Shown here: positions 18,701 through 27,494 of the stretch, in pieces | How positions within the stretch are numbered: the stretch's first letter is position 1 | Layout of the letters: every line of letters begins with the position of its first letter | NCBI GenBank assembly: GCA_017626015.1 | Contig: JAGAJO010000006.1 | Location: 85,111-149,110, forward strand | Reading direction: 5' to 3' | From: Ruminococcus sp. | Lineage (GTDB): Bacteria; Bacillota; Clostridia; Oscillospirales; Ruminococcaceae | Length of the DNA stretch: 64,000 nucleotides | Made by a program: the position numbers and the translations under genes | Notes under the pieces: model-generated | The model's database searches: none | The model's input: the letters and a program-made list of their open reading frames with translations, nothing else | Told to the model about the DNA's origin: nothing

Positions 18701-19809
18701 TTGCAAAGATCCACGAGGACGAAAAGAACAATACCCTTACGCTTATCGAGAGCGGAAAGATATCATATGTTATCTCAACGTCCTCAAAGGGAAGGATCCC
18801 CACAAGAGATTCGGTAAAGATAAGACGTAAGACGGTGGAGTGGAATATCCCGTGCCTTACCTCTATAGATACCGCAAACGCCATTGCAGCCTCCATCAGG
18901 AGCAGATATACAGAGTCAACTACGGAAATAGTGGATATCAATAACATGAGAAGCGAAAAGCAGACCTATAAATTCACCAAGATGCAGGGCTGCGGAAACG
19001 ACTATATCTACTTTAACTGCTTCGATCAGAGAATAGACAACCCCGAGGGCTTTGCCCTTAACCTTTCCGACAGACACTTCGGCATCGGCGGTGACGGCGT
19101 GATACTTATCTGCCGCTCAAAGGTCGCAGACGCAAAGATGAAGATGTACAATCTTGACGGCTCCGAAGGAAAAATGTGCGGAAACGGCATAAGATGCGTG
19201 GCTAAGTTCATGCGTGACAACGGACTTGTAAACAGAGACGAGATGACTATTGAAACTCTGTCGGGTCTTATCAAGGTATCGCTGAGCCGTCATTACGGCG
19301 AGGTGAACGGAGCTACCGTTGATATGGGAAAGGCTATCCTCGATCCCAGACTTATACCTGTTGATCTGCCGGAGGACGAAAACGGCAGGGTCTCGGACAG
19401 AGAGGTAAGCATCGGCGGAAAGAATTACAGGATCACCTGCGTATCTATGGGAAATCCTCATGCGGTCGTATTCATGAACAATGTTGATTCCCTGGACATC
19501 GACAGTATCGGTCCTGAGTTCGAGTACGACAAGATCTTCCCGGAGAGGGTCAATGCCGAGTTTATAAAGGTGATAGACGAGCATACTCTTAAGATGAGAG
19601 TGTGGGAGAGAGGCTCGGGCGAGACCTTTGCCTGCGGAACGGGAGCCTGCGCTGCGGTAGTTGCAGCGGTACTCAACGGCTACTGTAAGAAGGACGAGGA
19701 GATCTCGGTGATCCTTAAGGGCGGAACCCTTAAGATCAGGTATACCGACGAGGCTGTTTACCTTACAGGCGATGCGGTAACGGTATTCTCGGGCGAGATC
19801 AGGATCTGA
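15742..19809 (+). CDS. carB-dapF: carbamoyl-phosphate synthase large subunit fused to diaminopimelate epimerase (CarB-DapF)
   Basis: One open frame of 1355 codons. Residues 1-1068 are a complete CarB: two ATP-grasp halves starting [21 protein letters not shown] and [19 protein letters not shown], and an MGS-like allosteric domain (about 930-1060). From about residue 1069 the protein is a complete DapF, with [11 protein letters not shown] at its start, both catalytic cysteines (MCGNGIRC and ACGTGACA) and the usual length of about 285 residues. No stop or shift separates them; the join runs [18 protein letters not shown]. An ATG at 18946 could allow separate initiation of DapF, but it has only a weak ribosome site. 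The next gene, dapL, makes the epimerase substrate, so the DapF half fits its context. Confidence 0.93.
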   Translation: [1355 protein letters not shown]

Positions 19810-19867
19810 CCTCTCTCGGAAGCTTCCGGGGAGGTCCGCTGAAATAATTAAAAAGGAGAAAAAATCA

Positions 19868-21073
19868 ATGGCACAGATAAACGAGAATTTTCTCAGGCTG
19901 GAAAAGAATTATCTTTTCATAAACATCGCAAAGAAGCTCAACGCATTCAAGGAGGCTCACCCTGATGCCGACATCATTAAAATGGGCATCGGAGACGTTA
20001 CCCAGCCTATTGCAAAGTGCGTTGTTGAGGCTATGAAAAAGGGCGCAGACGAAATGGGCGTGAAGGAGACCTTCAGGGGCTACGAGGACAGCGGAGCAGG
20101 CTATGATTTCCTGAGAGAGGCTGTTTCCGGATATTATAAGAGCTTCGGAGTGGACATTCCTGCCGACGATATAAGAATAAATGACGGAGCAAAGTCCGAC
20201 TGCGGAAATATTGTGGATATTTTCGGAGACGACAACATTGTGCTTGTTACCGATCCCGCATATCCGGTTTATGTGGATACAAACGTTATGAGCGGAAGAA
20301 AGGTCATCTACGCCGATTCAAACGAGGAGAACGGATTTGCGGCAATGCCGGACGAGAACGTAAAGTGCGATCTTATCTATCTTTGTTCCCCCAACAACCC
20401 TACCGGTTCGGTCTATACTAAGGAGCAGCTGAAGGTATGGATAGACTATGCAAAGAAGAATAATGCGGTAATTATTTACGATTCGGCTTATGAGGCGTTT
20501 ATCACGGAGGATAACATACCCAGAAGCATTTTTGCCGTTGAGGGCGCCAAGGAGTGTGCCATCGAAATGTGTTCGCTTTCCAAGACAGCGGGCTTTACCG
20601 GCATGAGATGCGGTTATACGGTAGTTCCTCACGAGCTTATGGCTAAGGCGAGCGACGGTACGGAGGTATCGCTGGCTCAGCTGTGGGGCAGACGTGAGGG
20701 AAGCAAATTCAACGGAGTTTCCTATCCTGTGCAGTGTGCTGCCGCTGCGGTATTCACACCGGAGGGTCAGGAGCAGATAAAGGAAAACATCAGATATTAC
20801 CAGCACAACGCAAAGGTGATATCTGCTGCCTTCGACGAGATCGGTATTAAGTATACGGGCGGAAAAAATTCGCCGTATATATGGTTCAAGTGTCCGGACG
20901 GCATGGGTTCATGGGAGTTCTTTGACTTCCTGCTGGAGAACGCCAATGTTGTGGGAACTCCCGGAGAGGGCTTCGGCAAAAACGGAGAGGGCTGGTTCAG
21001 GCTTACGGCTTTCGGCGACAGAGACAGGACAGTTGAGGCTATGGAAAGGATAAAAAAGCTTCTGGCAAAATAA
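19868..21073 (+). CDS. dapL: LL-diaminopimelate aminotransferase
   Basis: 401 residues, a fold-type I PLP aminotransferase. It turns tetrahydrodipicolinate directly into LL-diaminopimelate for lysine and peptidoglycan synthesis. Family features include INENFLRLEKNYLF at the start, IRINDGAKSDCGNI, the CSPNNPTGSVYTKEQL loop and the PLP lysine in SLSKTAGFTGMRCGY. Its product is the substrate of the DapF domain encoded just upstream, 58 bases away. AAAAAGGAG precedes the ATG. Confidence 0.96.
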   Translation: MAQINENFLRLEKNYLFINIAKKLNAFKEAHPDADIIKMGIGDVTQPIAKCVVEAMKKGADEMGVKETFRGYEDSGAGYDFLREAVSGYYKSFGVDIPADDIRINDGAKSDCGNIVDIFGDDNIVLVTDPAYPVYVDTNVMSGRKVIYADSNEENGFAAMPDENVKCDLIYLCSPNNPTGSVYTKEQLKVWIDYAKKNNAVIIYDSAYEAFITEDNIPRSIFAVEGAKECAIEMCSLSKTAGFTGMRCGYTVVPHELMAKASDGTEVSLAQLWGRREGSKFNGVSYPVQCAAAAVFTPEGQEQIKENIRYYQHNAKVISAAFDEIGIKYTGGKNSPYIWFKCPDGMGSWEFFDFLLENANVVGTPGEGFGKNGEGWFRLTAFGDRDRTVEAMERIKKLLAK

Positions 21074-21086
21074 TAGCATGAGATAA

Positions 21087-21126
21087 AACGGTCGGGAGGG
21101 CAAAAAATTGCTCTCCCGATTTTTGT
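21087..21126 (+). terminator. terminator of the carA-carB/dapF-dapL unit
   Basis: TCGGGAG-GCAA pairs with TTGC-CTCCCGA, followed by TTTTTG. Confidence 0.85.
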
Positions 21127-21205
21127 TTTCAGTAAGCGGGTTTTGAATTAATAACGCAGGATAATAATACTTTTAATATGATATGAATAAATTTTCAAAT
21201 AACTA

Positions 21206-21234
21206 TTGACAAGTTAAGCGATTAGTGATAAAAT
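21206..21234 (+). promoter_or_regulatory. sigma-A promoter of the DivIVA-like gene
   Basis: Perfect TTGACA (21206-21211), 17 bases, TAAAAT (21229-21234). Confidence 0.75.
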
Positions 21235-21262
21235 AAATATATATCAAAAAGGGGGAGTAAAA

Positions 21263-21532
21263 ATGGTAAGCAGTTTCAAGCCGTGTTTTTTCGGAGGGTA
21301 TAATAAGCTTGACGCCCTTAACGCTATAGACGGACTTACTCAGGAAATATATCAGCTGGAAAATTCTCTGAGCCGGAAGGAACAGGGAAAATCCTACGGC
21401 ATTCCCCCTAAAGCCCCTCAGACCGATATACGGAAAGCTGCATGGGGAGGCTTTGACAAGGACGATGTCGATGCGTTCATTTCGGATCTGCGCGGCAGGT
21501 CGGAGGAGCTGAGAGCCAAGCTCGGCGAATGA
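21263..21532 (+). CDS. small DivIVA-domain-like protein
   Basis: 89 residues. The C-terminal half reads GFDKDDVDAFISDLRGRSEELRAKLGE, close to the 'GY..deVD.fl..l' start of DivIVA domains, and an N-terminal copy-like stretch (FFGGYNKLDALNAIDGLTQEIYQLENSL) has the same shape. Two DivIVA-type hairpins joined by a short linker is a reasonable reading. The protein is too short for the long coiled coil of true DivIVA. A strong promoter and AAAGGGGGAG indicate that it is expressed. Function unknown. Confidence 0.6.
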   Translation: MVSSFKPCFFGGYNKLDALNAIDGLTQEIYQLENSLSRKEQGKSYGIPPKAPQTDIRKAAWGGFDKDDVDAFISDLRGRSEELRAKLGE

Positions 21533-21699
21533 ACGCTCCCGGTTTAAATGATAAGGGAAAGCGCTCTGCAAACGTCTGGATCTTATGTGATCCGGCAGGA
21601 AGCAGGGTGTTTTTTGCGTTATTGGCGGTTATACTGCGTGAAAGCGTGGGGCGATAAATCAGAGCGGTTAAATTTGTGCAAAATGCCATACATTTAAAT

Positions 21700-21728
21700 T
21701 TGCATTTTCGGATAAAATGTTGTATAAT
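21700..21728 (+). promoter_or_regulatory. sigma-A promoter of the MraY-type gene
   Basis: TTGCAT (21700-21705), 17 bases, TATAAT (21723-21728). Confidence 0.72.
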
Positions 21729-21766
21729 AATATAGTGTATTTATATTTATTAAAAGGAAGATGACA

Positions 21767-22798
21767 ATGATCTATAAATTTCTGTGCGAAAAGGGACTCT
21801 ACATACTTATGGACAACGGAAATGCAGCCGTTTCATCGGAGTATGCCAAAAGATATTCGCTGTTTCTGTTCCTTATGATACTCAGCTCCTTTGCGCTGAC
21901 CTTTATTGTGCTTAAGACACTTAAGGGTATGCTCCCAAGGGATCAGGGACGTCAGTTCGCCGTGAACGGAGAGCTGTCCGAGGGTAAGCCGAGGGGCTGC
22001 GGAATGCTGTTTATAACAGCGTTCACCCTTTGCTGTGCGCTGTTTATCCCGCTGGAAATAGAAAGCATCATTTACCTTGTGTGCATTTACGGCGCTATGC
22101 TTACCGGGTATCTGGACGACGCTGCGAAAAAGCCCTGGGGAAATCTCAAAAAGGGACTTTTCGATCTGGTCATCTCTCTGGGCGCAGCGTTTACCTACTA
22201 TCATTTCAACGGCTCGGATATACGTGTGCTGCTTTTCGGAATAGATACTCTGCACATTCCCGCTGTACTGTTTATTGTTCTTGCTGGGGTACTGGTATGG
22301 ACCTCCATTAACGTTACCAACTGCTCCGACGGAGTTGACGGACTTTGCAGCACTCTTGTAATGGTGGTGCTGATATCCATGATGCTTATGCCGGGACTCC
22401 TTAAAGGCGCCTTTGCAAGCCTGTCGGCTATCGTTATGATTGGCGTGCTGGCGGCTTATCTGTGGTTTAACTGCCACCCCAGCAAAATGCTTATGGGCGA
22501 CGCCGGATCGAGAGCGCTGGGTGTGCTGCTGGCAATACTGTTCCTTGAAAGCAAGGCGCCGTTCAGCTTTATACCTATGTGTATCGTGATAATCCTCGAC
22601 GGCGGACTGGGACTCCTGAAGCTTTCCTTCAGACGCTTTCTCAAGTGGAAAAATTTTATGGAAAAGATCCGCACACCCCTTCACGATCATGCAAGAAAGA
22701 ACAAGAAATGGTCGGATACTCAGGTCGTTACAAGATTTGCTGTCATTCAGCTTGTAGTGGATCTGTGTTATATGGCTGCGGTCAACTGGACCGTTTGA
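21767..22798 (+). CDS. phospho-N-acetylmuramoyl-pentapeptide-transferase-like glycosyltransferase family 4 protein
   Basis: About 343 residues with roughly ten membrane spans. Motifs of the MraY branch are present: YLDDAAKK (the DDxxK catalytic pair), NVTNCSDGVDGL (NxxxxxDGxDGL), KMLMGDAGS, and near the end TPLHDHARKNKKWSD, where MraY usually has PLHHH. MraY transfers phospho-MurNAc-pentapeptide to undecaprenyl phosphate. The gene stands outside a mur cluster and heads a membrane-lipid group (UPF0104, pssA, psd). I chose ATG 21767, six bases after AAGGAAG; the ATG at 21761 touches that site. Another transferase of the family is possible, given the HDH variant. Confidence 0.8.
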   Translation: MIYKFLCEKGLYILMDNGNAAVSSEYAKRYSLFLFLMILSSFALTFIVLKTLKGMLPRDQGRQFAVNGELSEGKPRGCGMLFITAFTLCCALFIPLEIESIIYLVCIYGAMLTGYLDDAAKKPWGNLKKGLFDLVISLGAAFTYYHFNGSDIRVLLFGIDTLHIPAVLFIVLAGVLVWTSINVTNCSDGVDGLCSTLVMVVLISMMLMPGLLKGAFASLSAIVMIGVLAAYLWFNCHPSKMLMGDAGSRALGVLLAILFLESKAPFSFIPMCIVIILDGGLGLLKLSFRRFLKWKNFMEKIRTPLHDHARKNKKWSDTQVVTRFAVIQLVVDLCYMAAVNWTV

Positions 22799-22832
22799 TG
22801 AAAGTGTTATGTGATAGCTCAATTCTCCGGGA

Positions 22833-23918
22833 GTGAGGAAAATCAAAAAAAGTTTAAAATATATATTAAACGTGGGCTTTATTGCACTTATCTGCTGGCT
22901 CACCTTCCGTCTGCTGTTTTCGGGACAGGAATTTTCTCAGATAATTTCCGATCTCCGCATAGCGGACAAGCGCTGGCTTGCCGCAGGCGCTGTGCTGACA
23001 TTTATGTTTGTTTCGGGCGAGTCGTGGGTAATTTACTATATGCTCGGTCTGTTCGGGCAGAAAACACGTTTTTGCAGGTGCCTGAAATATTCGTTTATCG
23101 GATTCTTCTTCAGCTATATAACCCCGTCCTCCTCAGGCGGACAGCCCGCCCAGATGTATTATATGAAAAAGGACGGCATAAAGATCGGTTTTTCCACGCT
23201 GATAATGCTTGTTATAACGGTAGCGTACAAATCGGTGCTGGTAATACTGGGCGGTGTGTTCCTGATCTTTAATTTTGATTATGTAAGGCTCCACATGGGG
23301 GGAGTAGGCTGGCTGCTTACGCTGGGATTTTTTCTTAACGCAGCCTTTATTGCAGCGCTTGCATTTATTTTCTTCAAGCCCTCATGGGCGAGGAAAATGG
23401 GTATAAGGCTTGTGAATTTTCTCACGGGACGTAAGCTTGTTAAGCCTAAAAACAACGAGAAATATGTTTCAAAGATCACGAGGATCTGCGATACGTACAC
23501 CATGGGGACAAGCTATATCAAGGAAAATCTTCACACGGTGCTGAATGTGTTTATTATAACCGTTGTGCAGCGTCTTTCGCTGTTTGCCGTGACGTGGGCG
23601 GTATATAAGTCCTACGGGCTGAGCGGCGCAAGCCTTGCAGAGATCGTCTGCCTTCAGGTAATGGTGGCTGTTTCCGTTGAAATGCTTCCTCTGCCGGGAG
23701 CTGCCGGCATCACCGAGGGCTGCTTTGTGTTTGTTTTCGACAAAATTTTCGGCAGTGGGTTTGTTAAGCCTGCGCTGCTTCTTTCAAGAGGTCTTACCTT
23801 TTACGCTGTCCTAATTGTGGGCGGCATAGTGACGCTTGCAGCGCATATTCTGGTTGTGCGCAGCGATAAGAAAATGCTTTCTCCGGATAATAATACGGGG
23901 AACAGATCAGATAAATAA
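22833..23918 (+). CDS. UPF0104 / lysylphosphatidylglycerol-synthase-like membrane protein
   Basis: 361 residues with about eight membrane spans and the family marks YITPSSSGGQPAQMYYMKKDG and MLPLPGAAGITEGCF. The family (YbhN, AglD2, MprF flippase-like domain) is thought to move or build lipid-linked molecules, but the soluble synthase domain of MprF is absent. It starts at GTG 22833 with a weak GGGAG site. It lies 34 bases after the MraY-type gene and 20 bases before pssA, so all are probably one operon for envelope lipids. Confidence 0.82.
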   Translation: MRKIKKSLKYILNVGFIALICWLTFRLLFSGQEFSQIISDLRIADKRWLAAGAVLTFMFVSGESWVIYYMLGLFGQKTRFCRCLKYSFIGFFFSYITPSSSGGQPAQMYYMKKDGIKIGFSTLIMLVITVAYKSVLVILGGVFLIFNFDYVRLHMGGVGWLLTLGFFLNAAFIAALAFIFFKPSWARKMGIRLVNFLTGRKLVKPKNNEKYVSKITRICDTYTMGTSYIKENLHTVLNVFIITVVQRLSLFAVTWAVYKSYGLSGASLAEIVCLQVMVAVSVEMLPLPGAAGITEGCFVFVFDKIFGSGFVKPALLLSRGLTFYAVLIVGGIVTLAAHILVVRSDKKMLSPDNNTGNRSDK

Positions 23919-23938
23919 AAAGGGACGGGAATTTTAAA

Positions 23939-24568
23939 ATGATCGGTTTTTATAATTATTCGGTAATACTTACATATATAGGACTGCTGTCTTCGGTGTT
24001 CGGGATCACCCAGATCATTGAGGGCAACGAGTCGCTGGCTTTCCTTTGTCTGCTGCTGTCGGGAATATGCGATCTGTTTGACGGAAGGATCGCCAGAAGC
24101 ATGAAAAACCGTACGGAGCATGAGAAGGTGTTCGGTATACAGATCGATTCGCTCTGCGATCTCGTCTGCTTCGGAGTTTTTCCGGCGGTAATAGGCTATC
24201 ATTATCAGTCGGTCTATCCTATGAGGCTGGTTTCCTCGCTGCTTATCGTGCTTTGCGCAGTTATAAGGCTGGGCTATTTTAACGTCATGGAGGAGGAAAG
24301 GCAGCGCAATACCACGGAAAACCGCAAGGAATATCAGGGGCTGCCGGTAACTACGGTGGCAATTATCCTGCCGCTTATATATCTTGGTAAGCATAACATT
24401 CCCGAGGCGGCTTTTCCCTATGTTTTTCAGGGCTTTATGATACTGGTATCAGTATTGTTCATTATGAGGATAAACGTGAAAAAGCTGTCCATGAAGGGAA
24501 TACTGATACTTTTTACAATGGGAACTCTTATTCTTCTGGGGTATCTGAAGGTAAATCATATTATTTAA
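23939..24568 (+). CDS. pssA: CDP-diacylglycerol-serine O-phosphatidyltransferase
   Basis: 209 residues with about six membrane spans. The CDP-alcohol phosphatidyltransferase signature DG-x2-AR-x8-G-x3-D-x3-D is present as DGRIARS ... VFGIQIDSLCD. It joins serine to CDP-diacylglycerol to give phosphatidylserine. Serine as the acceptor is inferred from the phosphatidylserine decarboxylase gene starting 14 bases downstream. Confidence 0.9.
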   Translation: MIGFYNYSVILTYIGLLSSVFGITQIIEGNESLAFLCLLLSGICDLFDGRIARSMKNRTEHEKVFGIQIDSLCDLVCFGVFPAVIGYHYQSVYPMRLVSSLLIVLCAVIRLGYFNVMEEERQRNTTENRKEYQGLPVTTVAIILPLIYLGKHNIPEAAFPYVFQGFMILVSVLFIMRINVKKLSMKGILILFTMGTLILLGYLKVNHII

Positions 24569-24581
24569 GGGGGAGTGCGCA

Positions 24582-25454
24582 GTGAAATACAGGGACAGAC
24601 AGGGCAGAGAATACAGGATCGACACAAAGCAGGACGAGTTCCTCGCCGCCGCTTACGATTCTTCAATAGGAAGGGGACTTATGAAATTCCTTTCTCTGCC
24701 GATATTCTCAAGGTGCGCAGAAAAGATTTTAAACAGCAGGCTTTCAGCCGGTTTTATCGGCGGCTTTGCTGAAAGAAACGGTATAGATATGTTCGATTAC
24801 GAGCAGAAGGAGTATGTATCCTTCAATGACTTTTTCACAAGGAGGATAAAGCCGGGCAGACGCTGGGTAAACGATAACAGCGGCGTTCTGGTATCTCCGG
24901 CGGACGGAAAGGTTTCAGCATATGAGATAACAAATTCAAATATTTTTGTGGTGAAAAATTCTGTTTACAGTGTTGAAAGTCTTTTGAGAGACAAAAAGCT
25001 TGCCGGGAAATATATGGGCGGCTACGCTGTCATTATCCGCCTTTCGGTGGACGATTATCACCGTTATATCTACCCCGCAGACGGAGTAAAAAGTCACGAC
25101 AGGCATATCAAAGGCTTTCTCCATACGGTCAATCCTGTGGTAAACAGATATCTTCCTTTATACAAGGAAAATTCCCGCAGCTACTGTATGCTGAGAACGG
25201 AGCGTTTCGGAGACGTTATCCAGATGGAGGTGGGAGCGCTCCTGGTGGGGAAGATAACCAATAAGCAGCCGCAGGGAAAGGTAAGGGTACACAAGGGCGA
25301 AGAAAAAGGGTACTTTGAATTTGGCGGTTCCACGATCATTCTGCTGCTTGAAAAGGATAAAGCGCAGGTATGCCCCGACTTGCTGAAAAACACGTCGGAG
25401 GGCTATGAGACCAAGGTCAGACAGGGTGAAGCGCTGGCGGAGGTCCGCAGATAA
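24582..25454 (+). CDS. psd: phosphatidylserine decarboxylase proenzyme
   Basis: 290 residues. It makes phosphatidylethanolamine from phosphatidylserine. The self-cleavage motif reads FEFGGSTIILLL near residue 250; the serine becomes the pyruvoyl group, and GGST replaces the common LGST as in class II enzymes. Other marks are FNDFFTRRIKPGRR and VSPADGKVS (the Asp of the charge relay), and VDDYHRYIYP (His). It starts at GTG 24582 after AAGGGGGAG. With pssA it forms a complete two-step pathway. Confidence 0.95.
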   Translation: MKYRDRQGREYRIDTKQDEFLAAAYDSSIGRGLMKFLSLPIFSRCAEKILNSRLSAGFIGGFAERNGIDMFDYEQKEYVSFNDFFTRRIKPGRRWVNDNSGVLVSPADGKVSAYEITNSNIFVVKNSVYSVESLLRDKKLAGKYMGGYAVIIRLSVDDYHRYIYPADGVKSHDRHIKGFLHTVNPVVNRYLPLYKENSRSYCMLRTERFGDVIQMEVGALLVGKITNKQPQGKVRVHKGEEKGYFEFGGSTIILLLEKDKAQVCPDLLKNTSEGYETKVRQGEALAEVRR

Positions 25455-25485
25455 TACGCTATGATTTAGGAGGTTTCTCTGCAAA

Positions 25486-27441
25486 ATGCTTAATGTTCAA
25501 CAAATTGACAGAGATTACAGCTATGACGGCAACGATCTGGGAGCGGTCATAGTCGGGGAGGATAAGGACAGAACAGTTTTCAAGACATGGTCTCCCCTTG
25601 CTACGGGAGTGTACCTTAATCTCTACCTCGACGGTACAGGCGACAACCGTATAGAAACTCTGCCTATGGAGCGTACCGACAGAGGCGTGTGGTATGTGGA
25701 GCTTTTCAGAAGCTGCGACGGAGAATTTTATACATATACATACGAATTTGATCACGGAAGGGTCAGGAACGAGACTATAGATATCTACGCAAAGGCGTGC
25801 GGTGTAAACGGCGACAGGGGAGCGGTAGTGGATCTTGATACCACCGACCCATGCGGCTGGGACGACGTACCCAGACCGGTGTGTAAAAACGCCTGCGACG
25901 CAGTGGTGTACGAGTGTCATGTGCGTGATTTTTCCGCAGACCCGTCATCAGGCGTAGCTACCGGGTACAGAGGAAAGTTTAAAGGCTTCTGCCAGAGCAG
26001 GACACGCTGCGGCGGGGAGGAGACCTGCCTTGACCATTTAAAGGAGCTGGGGATCACGCACGTTCATCTTCTGCCGGTGGAGGACTACGCAACGGTGGAT
26101 GAGAGCAGATCTCACAAGCAGCAGTACAACTGGGGCTACGATCCTAAAAACTATAACTGCCTTGAGGGTTCATACTCTACCGATCCGGAGGATCCAAAGT
26201 GCAGGATAAGAGAGTTCAAGGAGCTTGTTATGACCCTTCATAAAAACGGGATCGGCGTTATAATGGACGTTGTGTACAATCACACCTATTTTACTGAGGA
26301 GTCTTCCTTTGAAAAGGCGTTTCCGGGCTACTATCACAGAATGAGGAGTGACGGCAGCTTTTCAAACGGCTCCGGCTGCGGAAATGAAACCGCCTCCGAT
26401 CATCTGATGATGAGAAAATTTATTATAGATTCCCTTAAATTCTGGGCGGAGGAGTATAAGGTGGACGGCTTCCGTTTTGACCTTATGGCGCTCCACGACA
26501 TTGAAACGGTCAATCTCATAAGGGACGAGCTTGACAAATTCGATCCGTATCTGCTTATGTACGGCGAGGGCTGGACGGGGGGAGAATCGCCTCTTTCCTC
26601 CGACAGGCTGGCATATAAGTGGAACTCCTACGCTTTCGGCAGGGTGGGACTTTTCAACGACAATATCAGGGACGCTATCAAGGGCGGTACCTTTAATCAA
26701 TACGACATGGGATTTGTCAGCGGCAACAAGAACACCGTTTCGATCCTGCGCAGAGGGATAGCAGGCTCTGTAAAGCACCCTCAGCTTAACGACGCTCCGG
26801 AGGCTTGCTGGGCATATGAGCCGACGCAGGCTATAAATTACTGTGAGGCGCACGACAACAACACATTATGGGACAAGCTGAAGATCTCGGCGAAGAATTA
26901 CTCCGAGCAGGAGCAGATAAAAATGGACAGGCTGGCAGCGGCGATAGTGCTTTTATCCCAGGGAATGCCCTTTATACAGCTCGGGCAGGATTTTCTGCGT
27001 TCCAAGCCGAGGATACTTGCCGAGGGGGAAGAGCCTAACGATATAAATATATACTGTCACGACAGCTATAATGCTCCGGATTTTACCAACTCCATAAAGT
27101 GGCACCGTAAAAAGGAATATAAAGAGGTTTTTGAGCATTACAAGGCGCTTATCCGCCTGAGAAAAAGCAGCAGGCTTTTCCGGCTTTCCACAAAGGAGGA
27201 GGTAGCGGCTCATTTGCAGTTTATGGACAGCGGAGATTGGAATTTTATCGTCTATAAGCTGGAGGACGATAAGGAATGCTATGTCGTTGCCCTTAATCCC
27301 TTTACCGAATGCCGCTGGTTTAATCTCCCTTGGGGAAAATTTTACAGGCGGCTGGACGAAAACGGCAGGATCAACGAGGATATTTGCGAGGGCAGCGTTT
27401 GCTGCGAGCCTATTTCCGCCGTGGTTTTCAAAAGAATATAA
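25486..27441 (+). CDS. pulA: type I pullulanase (GH13), cytoplasmic
   Basis: 651 residues without signal peptide. It cleaves alpha-1,6 branches of glycogen, starch dextrins or pullulan. An N-terminal CBM48-like domain (about 20-110) precedes the GH13 barrel. YNWGYDPKNYNCLEGSYSTD is the mark of type I pullulanases. Catalytic residues are visible in DGFRFDLMALHD (nucleophile Asp), MYGEGWTGG (acid Glu) and EAHDNNTLWDKL (transition-state Asp). TTAGGAGG lies upstream of the ATG. The lack of a signal sequence suggests it acts on imported maltodextrins or on glycogen. Confidence 0.94.
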   Translation: MLNVQQIDRDYSYDGNDLGAVIVGEDKDRTVFKTWSPLATGVYLNLYLDGTGDNRIETLPMERTDRGVWYVELFRSCDGEFYTYTYEFDHGRVRNETIDIYAKACGVNGDRGAVVDLDTTDPCGWDDVPRPVCKNACDAVVYECHVRDFSADPSSGVATGYRGKFKGFCQSRTRCGGEETCLDHLKELGITHVHLLPVEDYATVDESRSHKQQYNWGYDPKNYNCLEGSYSTDPEDPKCRIREFKELVMTLHKNGIGVIMDVVYNHTYFTEESSFEKAFPGYYHRMRSDGSFSNGSGCGNETASDHLMMRKFIIDSLKFWAEEYKVDGFRFDLMALHDIETVNLIRDELDKFDPYLLMYGEGWTGGESPLSSDRLAYKWNSYAFGRVGLFNDNIRDAIKGGTFNQYDMGFVSGNKNTVSILRRGIAGSVKHPQLNDAPEACWAYEPTQAINYCEAHDNNTLWDKLKISAKNYSEQEQIKMDRLAAAIVLLSQGMPFIQLGQDFLRSKPRILAEGEEPNDINIYCHDSYNAPDFTNSIKWHRKKEYKEVFEHYKALIRLRKSSRLFRLSTKEEVAAHLQFMDSGDWNFIVYKLEDDKECYVVALNPFTECRWFNLPWGKFYRRLDENGRINEDICEGSVCCEPISAVVFKRI

Positions 27442-27442
27442 G

Positions 27443-27481
27443 CAGATCCCCCGATCGGTCAAGGTCGGGGGATCTGTTGTT
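27443..27481. terminator. terminator between pullulanase and the O-acetylation operon
   Basis: AGATCCCCCGA / TCGGGGGATCT stem, followed by TTGTTTT on the plus strand; it stands between convergent genes. Confidence 0.82.
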
Positions 27482-27494
27482 TTGTGATATACGT

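Noticed and set aside
21833-22903. 356-codon minus-strand frame opposite the MraY-type gene
   Set aside because: Antisense shadow of a gene with clear catalytic motifs; its His/Gln-rich composition is typical of such shadows.
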